A stretch of DNA of 64,000 bases from Duganella sp. BJB480 (GTDB lineage Bacteria > Pseudomonadota > Gammaproteobacteria > Burkholderiales > Burkholderiaceae_D). Numbering within the stretch: the first letter of the stretch is position 1; every line of letters starts with the position of its first letter. The stretch spans positions 1-64,000 of the forward strand of contig QVIN01000002.1 of the NCBI GenBank assembly GCA_003416985.1, written 5' to 3'. The notes beneath the pieces were generated by a model, which was not told the origin of the DNA, searched no databases, and saw only the letters and a program-made list of their open reading frames with translations. Position numbers and translations under genes: made by a program. Of the stretch, positions 26,706 through 33,911 are shown in pieces.

Positions 26706-27290
26706 TCACACCCGCACCAGCCACGATTTAGCGACGGGCTCCCGCGTCACATGGACGCTTCGACCCAGCCTGGAAAAGAAAAGGTCCACCGCCGACTTCA
26801 CGCCATACACGGCATCACCAACGCCGTCGACGTAATCATGCCCGCACATCAGTCCTCCCGGCCGCATTTTCGGATACCAGTTCGCCAGGTCCGCCATCAC
26901 GGACTGGTACGCGTGGTTGCCGTCGAGGTAAACGCAATCGATCGATGCATTCGGGAAGCCCTGGCTGGCTTGCACGGAGTACGCCCTCAAGATGCGGCTG
27001 CGCGGACCGTGGGAGGCCAACAAGGCGCCTGCGCACCGGAACCTGACTTCCTGCTCCTGCGGCGGGACATTGCAAAGATCGCTATACCGGTGCAAAGGCT
27101 GGCTGTCCCACGGATCCACCGAGTACAGCATTCGCCCCTGCCAATACCTCAGGATGTGGTCGCTGAACCGGCCCCATTCCACCCCTACCTCGACGGCGAC
27201 GCCACAGAGGCCGAGCTGGTTAAGCAGCAACGGCAGCTGTTCGCGGCAATTGATGCTTGCGACAGAGGCGTCATTCCACCCGGTGTCCAT
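26706..27290 (-). CDS. Class I SAM-dependent methyltransferase
   Basis: A 194-residue protein with the Rossmann-type motif I VAVEVGVEWGRFSDHIL, then a YSVDPW strand end, CVYLDGNHAYQSVMADL and RPGGLMCGHDYVDG. That is the arrangement of Methyltransf_24-type enzymes acting on sugars, small molecules or peptides. The ATG shares its A with the stop of the upstream P-loop gene (TGATG), so the longer frame is rejected. It is the last of eight overlapping genes that start with the MNIO-like enzyme, so it probably modifies the same product. Alternative acceptors (O- or N-methylation) cannot be told apart. Confidence 0.8.
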   Translation of the reverse strand: MDTGWNDASVASINCREQLPLLLNQLGLCGVAVEVGVEWGRFSDHILRYWQGRMLYSVDPWDSQPLHRYSDLCNVPPQEQEVRFRCAGALLASHGPRSRILRAYSVQASQGFPNASIDCVYLDGNHAYQSVMADLANWYPKMRPGGLMCGHDYVDGVGDAVYGVKSAVDLFFSRLGRSVHVTREPVAKSWLVRV

Positions 27291-27910
27291 CAGCCGCCGC
27301 CCGCCGGCAGATGGAAGGAATAACCGCAATAGGCCAGGATGGCGGCAACACAATCGTCCCAGTTGCCGCCGCTGTTGTCGAGGTGCAGATACGGCAGTTC
27401 GCTCAACAGCAGCGCCCGGCGGCGCTTGGCCTGCGACTGTCTGACGGCCGCGATCGCCAGCCGTCGTCCGCCGTAATACCCGTCCATTTCGTCCGCCCAG
27501 CCGGCCCGCTCCGGGCACAGCACCGAGCGCTGTTCGATCAGCGCCGGGCGATAGTCGAGTAGAACCTGCGCCGCCTGCAGCGCATGCAGCGCCCGATCAT
27601 ACCGCCGCACCAGGTGCCAGTGGCTGAACAAGGCGTACACGGTCAGATGAAACCGCTCCAGCACCACCAGCGTGCGCTCGTCTTCCCGCAGCGCCCGTTG
27701 CGCCGCGGCGAACCCGGCGTCGAGCCCCGGAAAAACCGGCCGCTCGCGCCACGACGGTATGCGCACGTCCTCCAGAAAGCTGCCCATGATGAAGTCCTCG
27801 TCGATGACGTGTACCGGCTGGCCGGCCCGCCGGCCCCATTCGACCAGCTTGGCGATGGTCCGGCTCTTGCCGGTGCCGGTGACGCCCTCGATGATCAGCA
27901 AGCGGCGCAT
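27290..27910 (-). CDS. P-loop NTPase / kinase-like protein
   Basis: A 206-residue protein with an N-terminal Walker A motif, IIEGVTGTGKSRT, and a size and layout like nucleotide or small-molecule kinases (thymidylate-kinase or zeta-toxin type). A Walker B-like strand is TLVVLERFH. A mid-region HVIDEDFIMGSFLEDV could hold acidic residues for the phosphate acceptor. It is joined to both neighbours by TGATG overlaps. Within a peptide-modification operon it might phosphorylate a residue to activate it, or act as an accessory ATPase. The substrate is unknown. A second ATG six bases upstream (27916) is also possible. Confidence 0.65.
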   Translation of the reverse strand: MRRLLIIEGVTGTGKSRTIAKLVEWGRRAGQPVHVIDEDFIMGSFLEDVRIPSWRERPVFPGLDAGFAAAQRALREDERTLVVLERFHLTVYALFSHWHLVRRYDRALHALQAAQVLLDYRPALIEQRSVLCPERAGWADEMDGYYGGRRLAIAAVRQSQAKRRRALLLSELPYLHLDNSGGNWDDCVAAILAYCGYSFHLPAGGG

Positions 27911-28716
27911 CAGCATGCGGCCGGCCGCACGCCGCGCATGACGGCGTCGGCGAGCGGCATGATGTCGCTGAGGAAGCGCACCTCGAGCGGCGTCAGCTCC
28001 GGATGCCAGACATCAACGATAAGGATCACGCGCCACTCGCCGCTCTCATTGAACGACTCGTGCAGAAAGGTGGTGTCCGCAGCAAAGCAGGCGCCGGCGC
28101 GCAGCTCGCGCGTGCTGCGGTCGAACGTGATCGTCGCCCCCGGCGTCGACACCAGCGGCAGATACAGCGTGGTGACGAAATTGAGTTCGTCGCTGTGCAA
28201 GGTGATGGCGGTGCCCGGGCCGACCACGGAAAAGAGCGCCTCGCGAGAGACCTGGCACCCGTCCAGGCTGCGCAGCGCGACGGGCGTGTGGACGGCCGCC
28301 AGCGACTGCCGCTTGAAGTATCGCTGCAAATACCAGGCGTTCCACGCGCCGTTCAGGCGGCCGCGGTCGATGCGGCTGTCGCCCCAATGGGCCTCGCCGG
28401 GCCGGGTGCCGAACACGCCGGCGGTGACAAGCAGGCGCTCGGCCTCGGCCCGCAGCAGCGGATAGCGCCGTTGCAGCAGCTCGGCCACGGGAAAGCGCCC
28501 GGCTTCCCAATAAGGTCGGGCGCTCAGGCCTGGCATGTACATGCGCCGATGCAGCTGCCGGTTGGCGGCCACCGCGTCCGGCGCGCGCGCGCCGCTCAGC
28601 ACCTGCAGAAACACTTCGATGCGCTCGCCCCCGCCGGCGCCCAGCTCCCCGGCGTAGTTGGCGGCGGCCTGCGCGGCGATCTCGGCCAGCGCCCGTTCGC
28701 GTCGTGGGTCTCTCAT
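27910..28716 (-). CDS. Aspartyl/asparaginyl beta-hydroxylase-like oxygenase
   Basis: A 268-residue protein whose C-terminal half fits the 2-oxoglutarate/Fe(II) Asp/Asn β-hydroxylase family. His174 (TLHSDEL) and His219 (TTFLHESFNES) would bind iron, and Arg229 (GEWRVILIVDVWHPEL) would hold 2-oxoglutarate; the VDVWHP ending is typical. Asp176 follows the first histidine. The N-terminal 100 residues are helical and not recognised. The ATG overlaps the stop of the upstream methylase gene (ATGA), so the longer frame to 28905 is a shadow. In this operon the obvious candidate substrate is the Asp or Asn of the repeat peptide (IDPSMYNPAAVRCAPA). That assignment is an inference. Confidence 0.8.
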   Translation of the reverse strand: MRDPRRERALAEIAAQAAANYAGELGAGGGERIEVFLQVLSGARAPDAVAANRQLHRRMYMPGLSARPYWEAGRFPVAELLQRRYPLLRAEAERLLVTAGVFGTRPGEAHWGDSRIDRGRLNGAWNAWYLQRYFKRQSLAAVHTPVALRSLDGCQVSREALFSVVGPGTAITLHSDELNFVTTLYLPLVSTPGATITFDRSTRELRAGACFAADTTFLHESFNESGEWRVILIVDVWHPELTPLEVRFLSDIMPLADAVMRGVRPAAC

Positions 28717-29519
28717 GATGCGATCAATCCTTCGATGGCGTCCGGGTCGACGAGCTGGGCCTGGAAGCGGCCGTCGAGCACCTGGACCGGCCGCGCCGGC
28801 GGCAGATACAAGGTCGAGTTGTAGTTGGCCAGGTGGCCGGCGCCGGCCAGTTGGGCCAGCGTCAGCCGGTGCCGCGTTTCCGCATGCGGGAAGCCCATGT
28901 CGCATTCGATCAGCTCCACCCCGTGCTCCGGCGGATACCAGCCCAGCAGATAGCCTGCCAGCAGCGCCAGCCGGCGCGGATGGTTGCCTTGCGAACGCGT
29001 GATGAAACCGGAGCCGAAGCAGCCAATCTGGAAGATCAGCGCCGGCACACGGTTGTCGGGAGTGAGCCGGTAGGACACCAGGCGATTGGCGTCGAGTATC
29101 TGCAAGCCGGTGCTGCCGATATCGGCCGGCATCGACAGCAGCAGCACGTCGATCGCCGACACCCCGGCAAGCACGTTGACGCGCACGCCCCAGCGCGGGC
29201 CGTGTTCGCGCAACAGATGGGTGGCGGCGACGTAGATCGACGGATGCCCCATCACCACGAATACCATCCGCTGCGAGGCCAGGCTTTGCGCCAGCAGGAA
29301 GGAAACGATCTGCCCATACACTTCCAGGTCGAGCGCGCCCTCGCGGTACATGTGGAACAAGCCGTGGGTGTTGGGATTGATGCGCCGGATTTCATTGACC
29401 GCCTCGACCCCGGTCACCAGGTGGTAAACCACATCGGCCGTCGCGATCGCCTCCACCGTTTCGAGCGTCATGTGGCGCGCGCCCCGGATCCCCACGCCGA
29501 CGATGTCGATCTCAGTCAC
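28713..29519 (-). CDS. Tetrapyrrole-methylase-fold, borosin-like methyltransferase
   Basis: A 268-residue protein of the tetrapyrrole (precorrin) methylase fold. It has an N-terminal IDIVGVGIRGARHMTLE, the loop VFVVMGHPSIYV (GHPSIYV at 91-97) and the segment NVLAGVSAIDVLLLSMPADI. The sequence is closer to borosin α-N-methyltransferases (the SonM type) than to cobalamin enzymes, including GYLLGWYPPEHGVELIE and the final STLYLPPA. Borosin enzymes methylate peptide backbone nitrogens. Tyr58 and Tyr68 sit where the borosin active-site tyrosines lie, but the arginine I expect just before the second tyrosine is absent (DLEVY), so activity may differ. It starts with GTG inside the end of the radical SAM gene, and there is no peptide fused at its C terminus. 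Confidence 0.8.
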   Translation of the reverse strand: MTEIDIVGVGIRGARHMTLETVEAIATADVVYHLVTGVEAVNEIRRINPNTHGLFHMYREGALDLEVYGQIVSFLLAQSLASQRMVFVVMGHPSIYVAATHLLREHGPRWGVRVNVLAGVSAIDVLLLSMPADIGSTGLQILDANRLVSYRLTPDNRVPALIFQIGCFGSGFITRSQGNHPRRLALLAGYLLGWYPPEHGVELIECDMGFPHAETRHRLTLAQLAGAGHLANYNSTLYLPPARPVQVLDGRFQAQLVDPDAIEGLIAS

Positions 29520-31485
29520 GGGTCACCTGTAGTGGAATGATCTTCCTGGCCCGCTCGCGCGCCGCCTGGACCGCCAGCATGGCGTCCGCGCCGCCGGCGT
29601 CCTCCGGCACCGGATACAGGCTGCGCCTGGCCGATACCGGCCCCCAGGGGATGGCCAGGGCCAGCACCTTGCCGCCTTCGGCGAAGGCGATGCGGGCGTC
29701 GCACCATTTGGCGATCCAGCCGTCGATCACCTCGGCGCTCAGGGTCGGGAAGCGAGCGTGCAGATGGCGCGCCGACACGACGGCCGCGCATTCCAGGTAG
29801 ACGTCGCGCTCGGCCCCCTCCAGCCAGTGGAAGCGCGCCGCCGCCCAGCGGAAGTCGCGCACTTTGAGATAGGTGCCGCCGTCCTGCAGCGACAGCAACA
29901 GGCGCCCCTCGACCTTGCCGACCATGCGGTGATAGTGCTCGCGCCAGTCGTCGGCGGCGTCCTGCACGCGCTTCCACAGCGGGCGCAGGCGCTCCAGCGC
30001 CGGGCTGTCGAACGATTGCTCCGTCAGGAACACCGTCTGGTACAACTGCGGCGGCAGCAGCATCCGATACATCTCGTAGCTGCGGATGTTCTCGATGCCG
30101 AAGCTGTGCGGCTGCTTGTACGCCGGCGATTGATACACCAGCGAGAAGCTGGTGGTCGAGAGCGGATAGAACGAGCGCGCGAAGCTCATGTTCTCCAGCT
30201 CGTCGAGGATGTCGGTCGCCTCCATGCCGGGAAAGTCCAGGATCAGGTTGGCCGAGTTCTGGATGCCGTGCTGCTCGCACAACTTCATCGCCTGCAGGTT
30301 CTGGATGGTGGTGGTGCCCTTGACCATCTTCTTCAGCATGCCGCTCGAGAGCGCCTCGATGCCGAACTGGATGACCCTGGCGCCCACCTTGCTCAACTTG
30401 CCGATCTGGGCCGGCGTCACCGACGCCCGCGCCTCCATCCACAGGTCGAGGCCCAGGTTGAGTTTGTCGAGCCCGTCGATGAAGAGGTCGGCTTGCTTGT
30501 GCCGCAGGATGTTGTCGACCACCGTGAAGTCGGGGCACTGGTGGCGCCGGTTCAGCTCCGCGAACAGCGCGGTCGATTGCTCGACCGGCCGCTCGCGATA
30601 GCCGTGCCATTGCAGGTTGAGGTTGCAGAAGCTGCAGCTGAGCATGGGGTTCTTCAGGCTCTGGTCCCACCAGCAACCGCGATTGGTTTCCACCGGGATG
30701 CGTACCCTGCCCTTGGCCTCGGTCCCGCCCGGCATGCCGGCCAGCCGCTCGAAATAGCTGCCATAGTCCGGCACCGGCAGCTCGCCCATGTCCGGCAGCT
30801 GATCGACGTCATGGTGGACGTCGGCCGGTGAGCCTCGATGGAACACCCCCTTGACGTCGACCATGCGGCCCGGCGCGGCGGCGGCCAGCGCGTCGATCAG
30901 GCCGACCAGCGGGCGCTCGCCCTCGCCGTTGGCGATGTAGTCGATGAAGTCGAAGCTCTCCAGCAGGCTGGCGCCGATCTTGCCGGTCACGCCCGGCCCG
31001 CCCAGCACCACCGGCACGCCAGGCGCCCGCCGCTTGATCTCGCGCGCGGTCAACAGGGTGGACATCGACTGCGAGAACACCACCGACATGCCGATCAGAC
31101 TGTAGCGCGACCAGTCGACCGCGTCGAGCCGGCGCACCAGCCCGGTCCGCAGGGTTTCGATGACGCGTCCGTAGTCGAGGTTGGCGAACAGCGGATCGTC
31201 GCCGCGCGATTTTTCCAGAAACACCTCGATGGCCGGGCGCTGTTGCGGAAACATCAGATAGGCGAACAGCGCCTCGCCGATCCAGCTGATCGAGATGCGC
31301 TTGCTCAGGTGCATGCCGAGGTCGCCGGACAGCTCAAGAAACAGATCGTAACAGTCGACCTGCACCGCGGGCCGCTCGCGCTTGACCCAGGCGCTCAGGG
31401 TGCCCAGCTGAATCGATGGACTGAAGGGATCCTGCCACGGCAGGGACAACAACGCGATGCGGGAAGTGCTGTCGGGGGCTGGCAT
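29512..31485 (-). CDS. B12-binding radical SAM, RiPP-type C-methyltransferase
   Basis: A 657-residue protein with an N-terminal cobalamin-binding-like region (about residues 1-230: IALLSLPWQDPFSPSIQLGTL, PVVLGGPGVTGK). A radical SAM core follows, opening with the family hallmark NRGCWW and then CSFCNLNLQWHGYR. This matches RiPP-maturation radical SAM C-methylases of the polytheonamide and bottromycin sort. The cysteine spacing is C-X12-C-X2-C, longer than the roughly C-X7-C-X2-C I know for this family and than the classical CX3CX2C. The insertion is DQSLKNPML. These enzymes methylate unactivated peptide carbons. It starts 18 bases after the second methylase gene and overlaps the next by 8 bases. 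Confidence 0.87.
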   Translation of the reverse strand: MPAPDSTSRIALLSLPWQDPFSPSIQLGTLSAWVKRERPAVQVDCYDLFLELSGDLGMHLSKRISISWIGEALFAYLMFPQQRPAIEVFLEKSRGDDPLFANLDYGRVIETLRTGLVRRLDAVDWSRYSLIGMSVVFSQSMSTLLTAREIKRRAPGVPVVLGGPGVTGKIGASLLESFDFIDYIANGEGERPLVGLIDALAAAAPGRMVDVKGVFHRGSPADVHHDVDQLPDMGELPVPDYGSYFERLAGMPGGTEAKGRVRIPVETNRGCWWDQSLKNPMLSCSFCNLNLQWHGYRERPVEQSTALFAELNRRHQCPDFTVVDNILRHKQADLFIDGLDKLNLGLDLWMEARASVTPAQIGKLSKVGARVIQFGIEALSSGMLKKMVKGTTTIQNLQAMKLCEQHGIQNSANLILDFPGMEATDILDELENMSFARSFYPLSTTSFSLVYQSPAYKQPHSFGIENIRSYEMYRMLLPPQLYQTVFLTEQSFDSPALERLRPLWKRVQDAADDWREHYHRMVGKVEGRLLLSLQDGGTYLKVRDFRWAAARFHWLEGAERDVYLECAAVVSARHLHARFPTLSAEVIDGWIAKWCDARIAFAEGGKVLALAIPWGPVSARRSLYPVPEDAGGADAMLAVQAARERARKIIPLQVTRD

Positions 31486-31503
31486 GGTATCTGGCCTCTT
31501 CCA

Positions 31504-32178
31504 TCAAAATACGAACACGGTGGTTTCGGCATCGACCCGCGCCAGCCAGGCTGCGGCCTGCCCCAGCGCGAACTGTTCGATCCGGGGCTGGTTGCCCACC
31601 ACGCGGAACAAGCTGAGCGGGTGTCCGTCGACGAAGCGCCGCCGCAGCCGCTCCAGCAGCAGCGGGCGCTGGCCTTCCGGCAGATAGGCGACGTTCCAGA
31701 TCGCCAACGCCCGCCCGGCACGGCCATCCTCGTCCGCCAGCCAGCCGCGCGCGTCGACCAGGCTCACTTGATGAGCCAGCAGATCGACGCCGGTGGCGGC
31801 CATGAAATGGTCCAGCGCGCTGGGGGCGCCGTGGATGGCGACGGCAATGCCCTGGCTTTCCAGATGGGGGCGCAGCCAGACAGTGGCCGGGTTGGCCGCC
31901 ACCGGATGCCCGGCCACCGCCAGCCCGGCGCGGCCATGCCGAAGCGCCGCGCCGCTCACGGCTGCGCCCAGCCGCGCCACGAAGCCGTGCCCCTGGCCGC
32001 TATCGAGGCAGGCATCGAGATCGACCGCGTCCGGCCACTGCCGGAGGAAATCGGCCCGCACCTGCAGCGGCAGGCCATAGTGGCCCAGCCAGCGGCAGCT
32101 ATCCAGCGCACGCCGGCCAGCCATGGTCACCTGTCCGCCACTGAGTCCCATGCCCACGATCTCGACCCCCGCTTCCAC
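31504..32178 (-). CDS. Second, shorter tetrapyrrole-methylase-fold protein
   Basis: A 224-residue divergent relative of the methylase at 28713. It has VEIVGMGLSGGQVTMAGRRA at the N terminus, AVAGHPVAANPATVW in the SAM-binding loop and VAIHGAPSALDHFMAATGVD after it. It is about 45 residues shorter than its partner and ends without the C-terminal strand set, so it may be inactive or a partner subunit; fold members are normally dimers. It starts with GTG, three bases after the stop of the repeat-protein gene, with GGAAG upstream. Two methylases of the same fold beside one precursor candidate suggest either a heterodimer or two methylation steps. Confidence 0.7.
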   Translation of the reverse strand: MEAGVEIVGMGLSGGQVTMAGRRALDSCRWLGHYGLPLQVRADFLRQWPDAVDLDACLDSGQGHGFVARLGAAVSGAALRHGRAGLAVAGHPVAANPATVWLRPHLESQGIAVAIHGAPSALDHFMAATGVDLLAHQVSLVDARGWLADEDGRAGRALAIWNVAYLPEGQRPLLLERLRRRFVDGHPLSLFRVVGNQPRIEQFALGQAAAWLARVDAETTVFVF

Positions 32179-32181
32179 CGC

Positions 32182-33033
32182 TCACTTCCAGCGCACGCCG
32201 GTGAGCTTGGCGCCGGTGAAGTTGGCGCCGTCCAGCAGCGCCCCCCGCAGGTCCGCGTCCTCCAGATTGGCTTCGCTCAGGTCGGCGCCGCTCAAGTCCG
32301 CGCCGCGCAGGTCCTGTTTGGAGAAATCGGCGCCCTTGAGAATGGTGCCGCGCAGGCGCACGTTGGCCGGTTGCGCATGCATCGCCGCCGTCACCGCCGC
32401 GTACATCGCCGGATCGATGGCAGGCGCGCAGCGCACCGCCGCCGGGTTGTACATCGACGGATCGATGGCCGGTGCGCAGCGCACCGCCGCCGGGTTGTAC
32501 ATCGATGGATCGATGGCAGGCGCGCAGCGCACGGCCGCCGGGTTGTACATCGATGGATCGATGGCAGGCGCGCAGCGCACGGCCGCCGGGTTGTACATCG
32601 ATGGATCGATGGCAGGCGCGCAGCGCACGGCCGCCGGGTTGTACATCGATGGATCGATGTGCTGGCCGGGCTGCGGCTGCTGCGGATAATACACCGGCCG
32701 ATTCAGATCGCCGTGCGGATCGTTGGGGTTGGTCATTTTGCCGATCTCCATAACTGGGTTAAGAAAGGGATACGCGATGTCCGACAATTGTCCTGTATTG
32801 GGATCGCGCCGGTAGCGTGCTTGCGCACGGATTGCTTCGATCGATCGGTGAACCTCGATTCCCAATGCCGCATGATCCCAGTTCACCTGGCCCAGGCGCT
32901 GCAATTCGCCGGCGCTCAGGTCATAGCCGCGCCGGCGCGCATCGTCGGGGCCGGCAAAAGCGGCGATCTCGCCGGGCTTGATGACATTGTTCGTCAGGTC
33001 GAGGTATAGCTGCTGGAGGTCTTTCAGGCCCAT
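32182..33033 (-). CDS. Repeat-containing candidate RiPP precursor with pentapeptide repeats
   Basis: A 283-residue protein in four parts. Residues 1-75 are helical and could be a leader or recognition domain, with the segment LDLTNNVIKPGEIAAFAGPD, then GYDLSAGELQRLGQVNWD; it faintly resembles the helical recognition domain of split borosin precursors. Residues 76-125 are Pro/Asn-rich. Residues 126-205 are five exact copies of IDPSMYNPAAVRCAPA, followed by a degenerate sixth (IDPAMYAAVTAAMHAQ). Residues about 227-283 are pentapeptide repeats of the A(D/N)LxG type. Each copy has one Cys, one Asp, one Asn and one Tyr. The ATG overlaps the end of the MNIO-like gene by 10 bases. Encoded inside an operon of peptide-modifying enzymes, it is the evident substrate. 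No protease or transporter gene lies nearby. Confidence 0.8.
   Translation of the reverse strand: MGLKDLQQLYLDLTNNVIKPGEIAAFAGPDDARRRGYDLSAGELQRLGQVNWDHAALGIEVHRSIEAIRAQARYRRDPNTGQLSDIAYPFLNPVMEIGKMTNPNDPHGDLNRPVYYPQQPQPGQHIDPSMYNPAAVRCAPAIDPSMYNPAAVRCAPAIDPSMYNPAAVRCAPAIDPSMYNPAAVRCAPAIDPSMYNPAAVRCAPAIDPAMYAAVTAAMHAQPANVRLRGTILKGADFSKQDLRGADLSGADLSEANLEDADLRGALLDGANFTGAKLTGVRWK
32419..32658 (-). repeat. Five tandem 48-bp repeats encoding IDPSMYNPAAVRCAPA
   Basis: Five head-to-tail 48-bp units in the repeat protein gene. Three consecutive units (those spanning 32508-32651 on the plus strand) are identical base for base. The other two differ at a few positions, all synonymous. This means recent duplication with strong selection on the peptide. 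Copy number is likely to vary between strains and could be misassembled. Confidence 0.97.
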
Positions 33034-33911
33034 GCCCGGCCCCGCTCGGCAAAGGTGGTGCGCATCTCGACCTGCGGCCAGAACAGCCTGTTCAAGATCT
33101 CGAGGTTGTGGAACACCACCCACGGCTCGGCGCCGATGGTTTCGGTGTACATCGCTTCCAGCGCCGTGCATCGCGGCAGCACCGCGCGCAGGCAATCGAC
33201 CGTGATCGGATTGATCGGTCCGGCGTAGTCGTCAATCCAGGTCAGGCCCTGCGCGTCGCCAACCATGCCGCCGGCGGTGTTGATCTCGCCGACCGCCTCC
33301 AGCGGAAATTCGTCGATCCGGTCGAGCATGGGGGCCTGGCGCAGCAGGTTGTAGCTGACGTAGTGACCGATATCGAAATTCAGCTTGGCGCCGGTGCGTT
33401 CGACGAAGCGGCGGAAGAAGGTCGCCAGATGCATCTCGTCCGGTCCCGGCGCGTAGAAATGCGGCACTTCAGGGAAGAACGGAATCGGACTGGTGCGGGT
33501 GATCTCGTTCATCCGGCGCACACAAACGTCCAGGCATTCCTCGGTCAGCAGCAATTGCACGTAGTTCGGATGGCCGGCCTCCCTGGTGCGGCCGAAATTG
33601 GTCACGATCATATCCTCGGTGGCCCAGGCGGGCGACCACATGGATGCCACCTCGGCGACGCGCGGCAACTGATCGGCAAAGCGGCCGTCCGCATAGGGCA
33701 GCTCGAACTCGCCGCCGGCGTGCCACACGTAGCGCAGCCCCGGCGGCAGCGCGGCCCGGACGAAGCGCAGGAATTCAGGGGTATAGTTTTCGTAGAGGTA
33801 GATCGTCAGGTAGCTGCACAGGCCCCGGCGGTAGGCCTCGTGGATGACGGTCAGCGCGCCCGGTTCGCATAGATCGTTGGCGAGTCCAATTCCAAGAACA
33901 TTGCTTGACAT
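33024..33911 (-). CDS. DUF692/MNIO-like multinuclear iron oxidase
   Basis: A 295-residue TIM-barrel-type protein resembling the DUF692 (MNIO) family, whose known members (MbnB, TglH and bufferin enzymes) oxidise cysteine in peptides with an iron cluster. Likely metal ligands are His64 and Glu68 (YVWHAGGEFELPY), Glu148 and His151 (FFPEVPHFYAPG), Asp180 and His183 (LNFDIGHYVSYN), Asp227/228 (TWIDDYAGPI) and Glu257 (LEAMYTETIG). The HlAGH and DxH motifs common in the family are replaced by NTAGG and DDYA, so it is a divergent branch. The ATG has GGGAG eight bases upstream. It is the first gene of the eight-gene operon and directly precedes the Cys-containing repeat protein. A xylose-isomerase-like barrel is the alternative. 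Confidence 0.68.
   Translation of the reverse strand: MSSNVLGIGLANDLCEPGALTVIHEAYRRGLCSYLTIYLYENYTPEFLRFVRAALPPGLRYVWHAGGEFELPYADGRFADQLPRVAEVASMWSPAWATEDMIVTNFGRTREAGHPNYVQLLLTEECLDVCVRRMNEITRTSPIPFFPEVPHFYAPGPDEMHLATFFRRFVERTGAKLNFDIGHYVSYNLLRQAPMLDRIDEFPLEAVGEINTAGGMVGDAQGLTWIDDYAGPINPITVDCLRAVLPRCTALEAMYTETIGAEPWVVFHNLEILNRLFWPQVEMRTTFAERGRAWA

Noticed and set aside
32419..32658. CRISPR array
   Set aside because: The repeats are 48 bp with no spacers, are in frame and encode a conserved peptide.
30838..33009. 723-codon plus-strand frame with its own RxxHRRxxHRR repeats
   Set aside because: Antisense to the radical SAM, methylase and repeat-protein genes; the apparent repeats are the 48-bp array read backwards.
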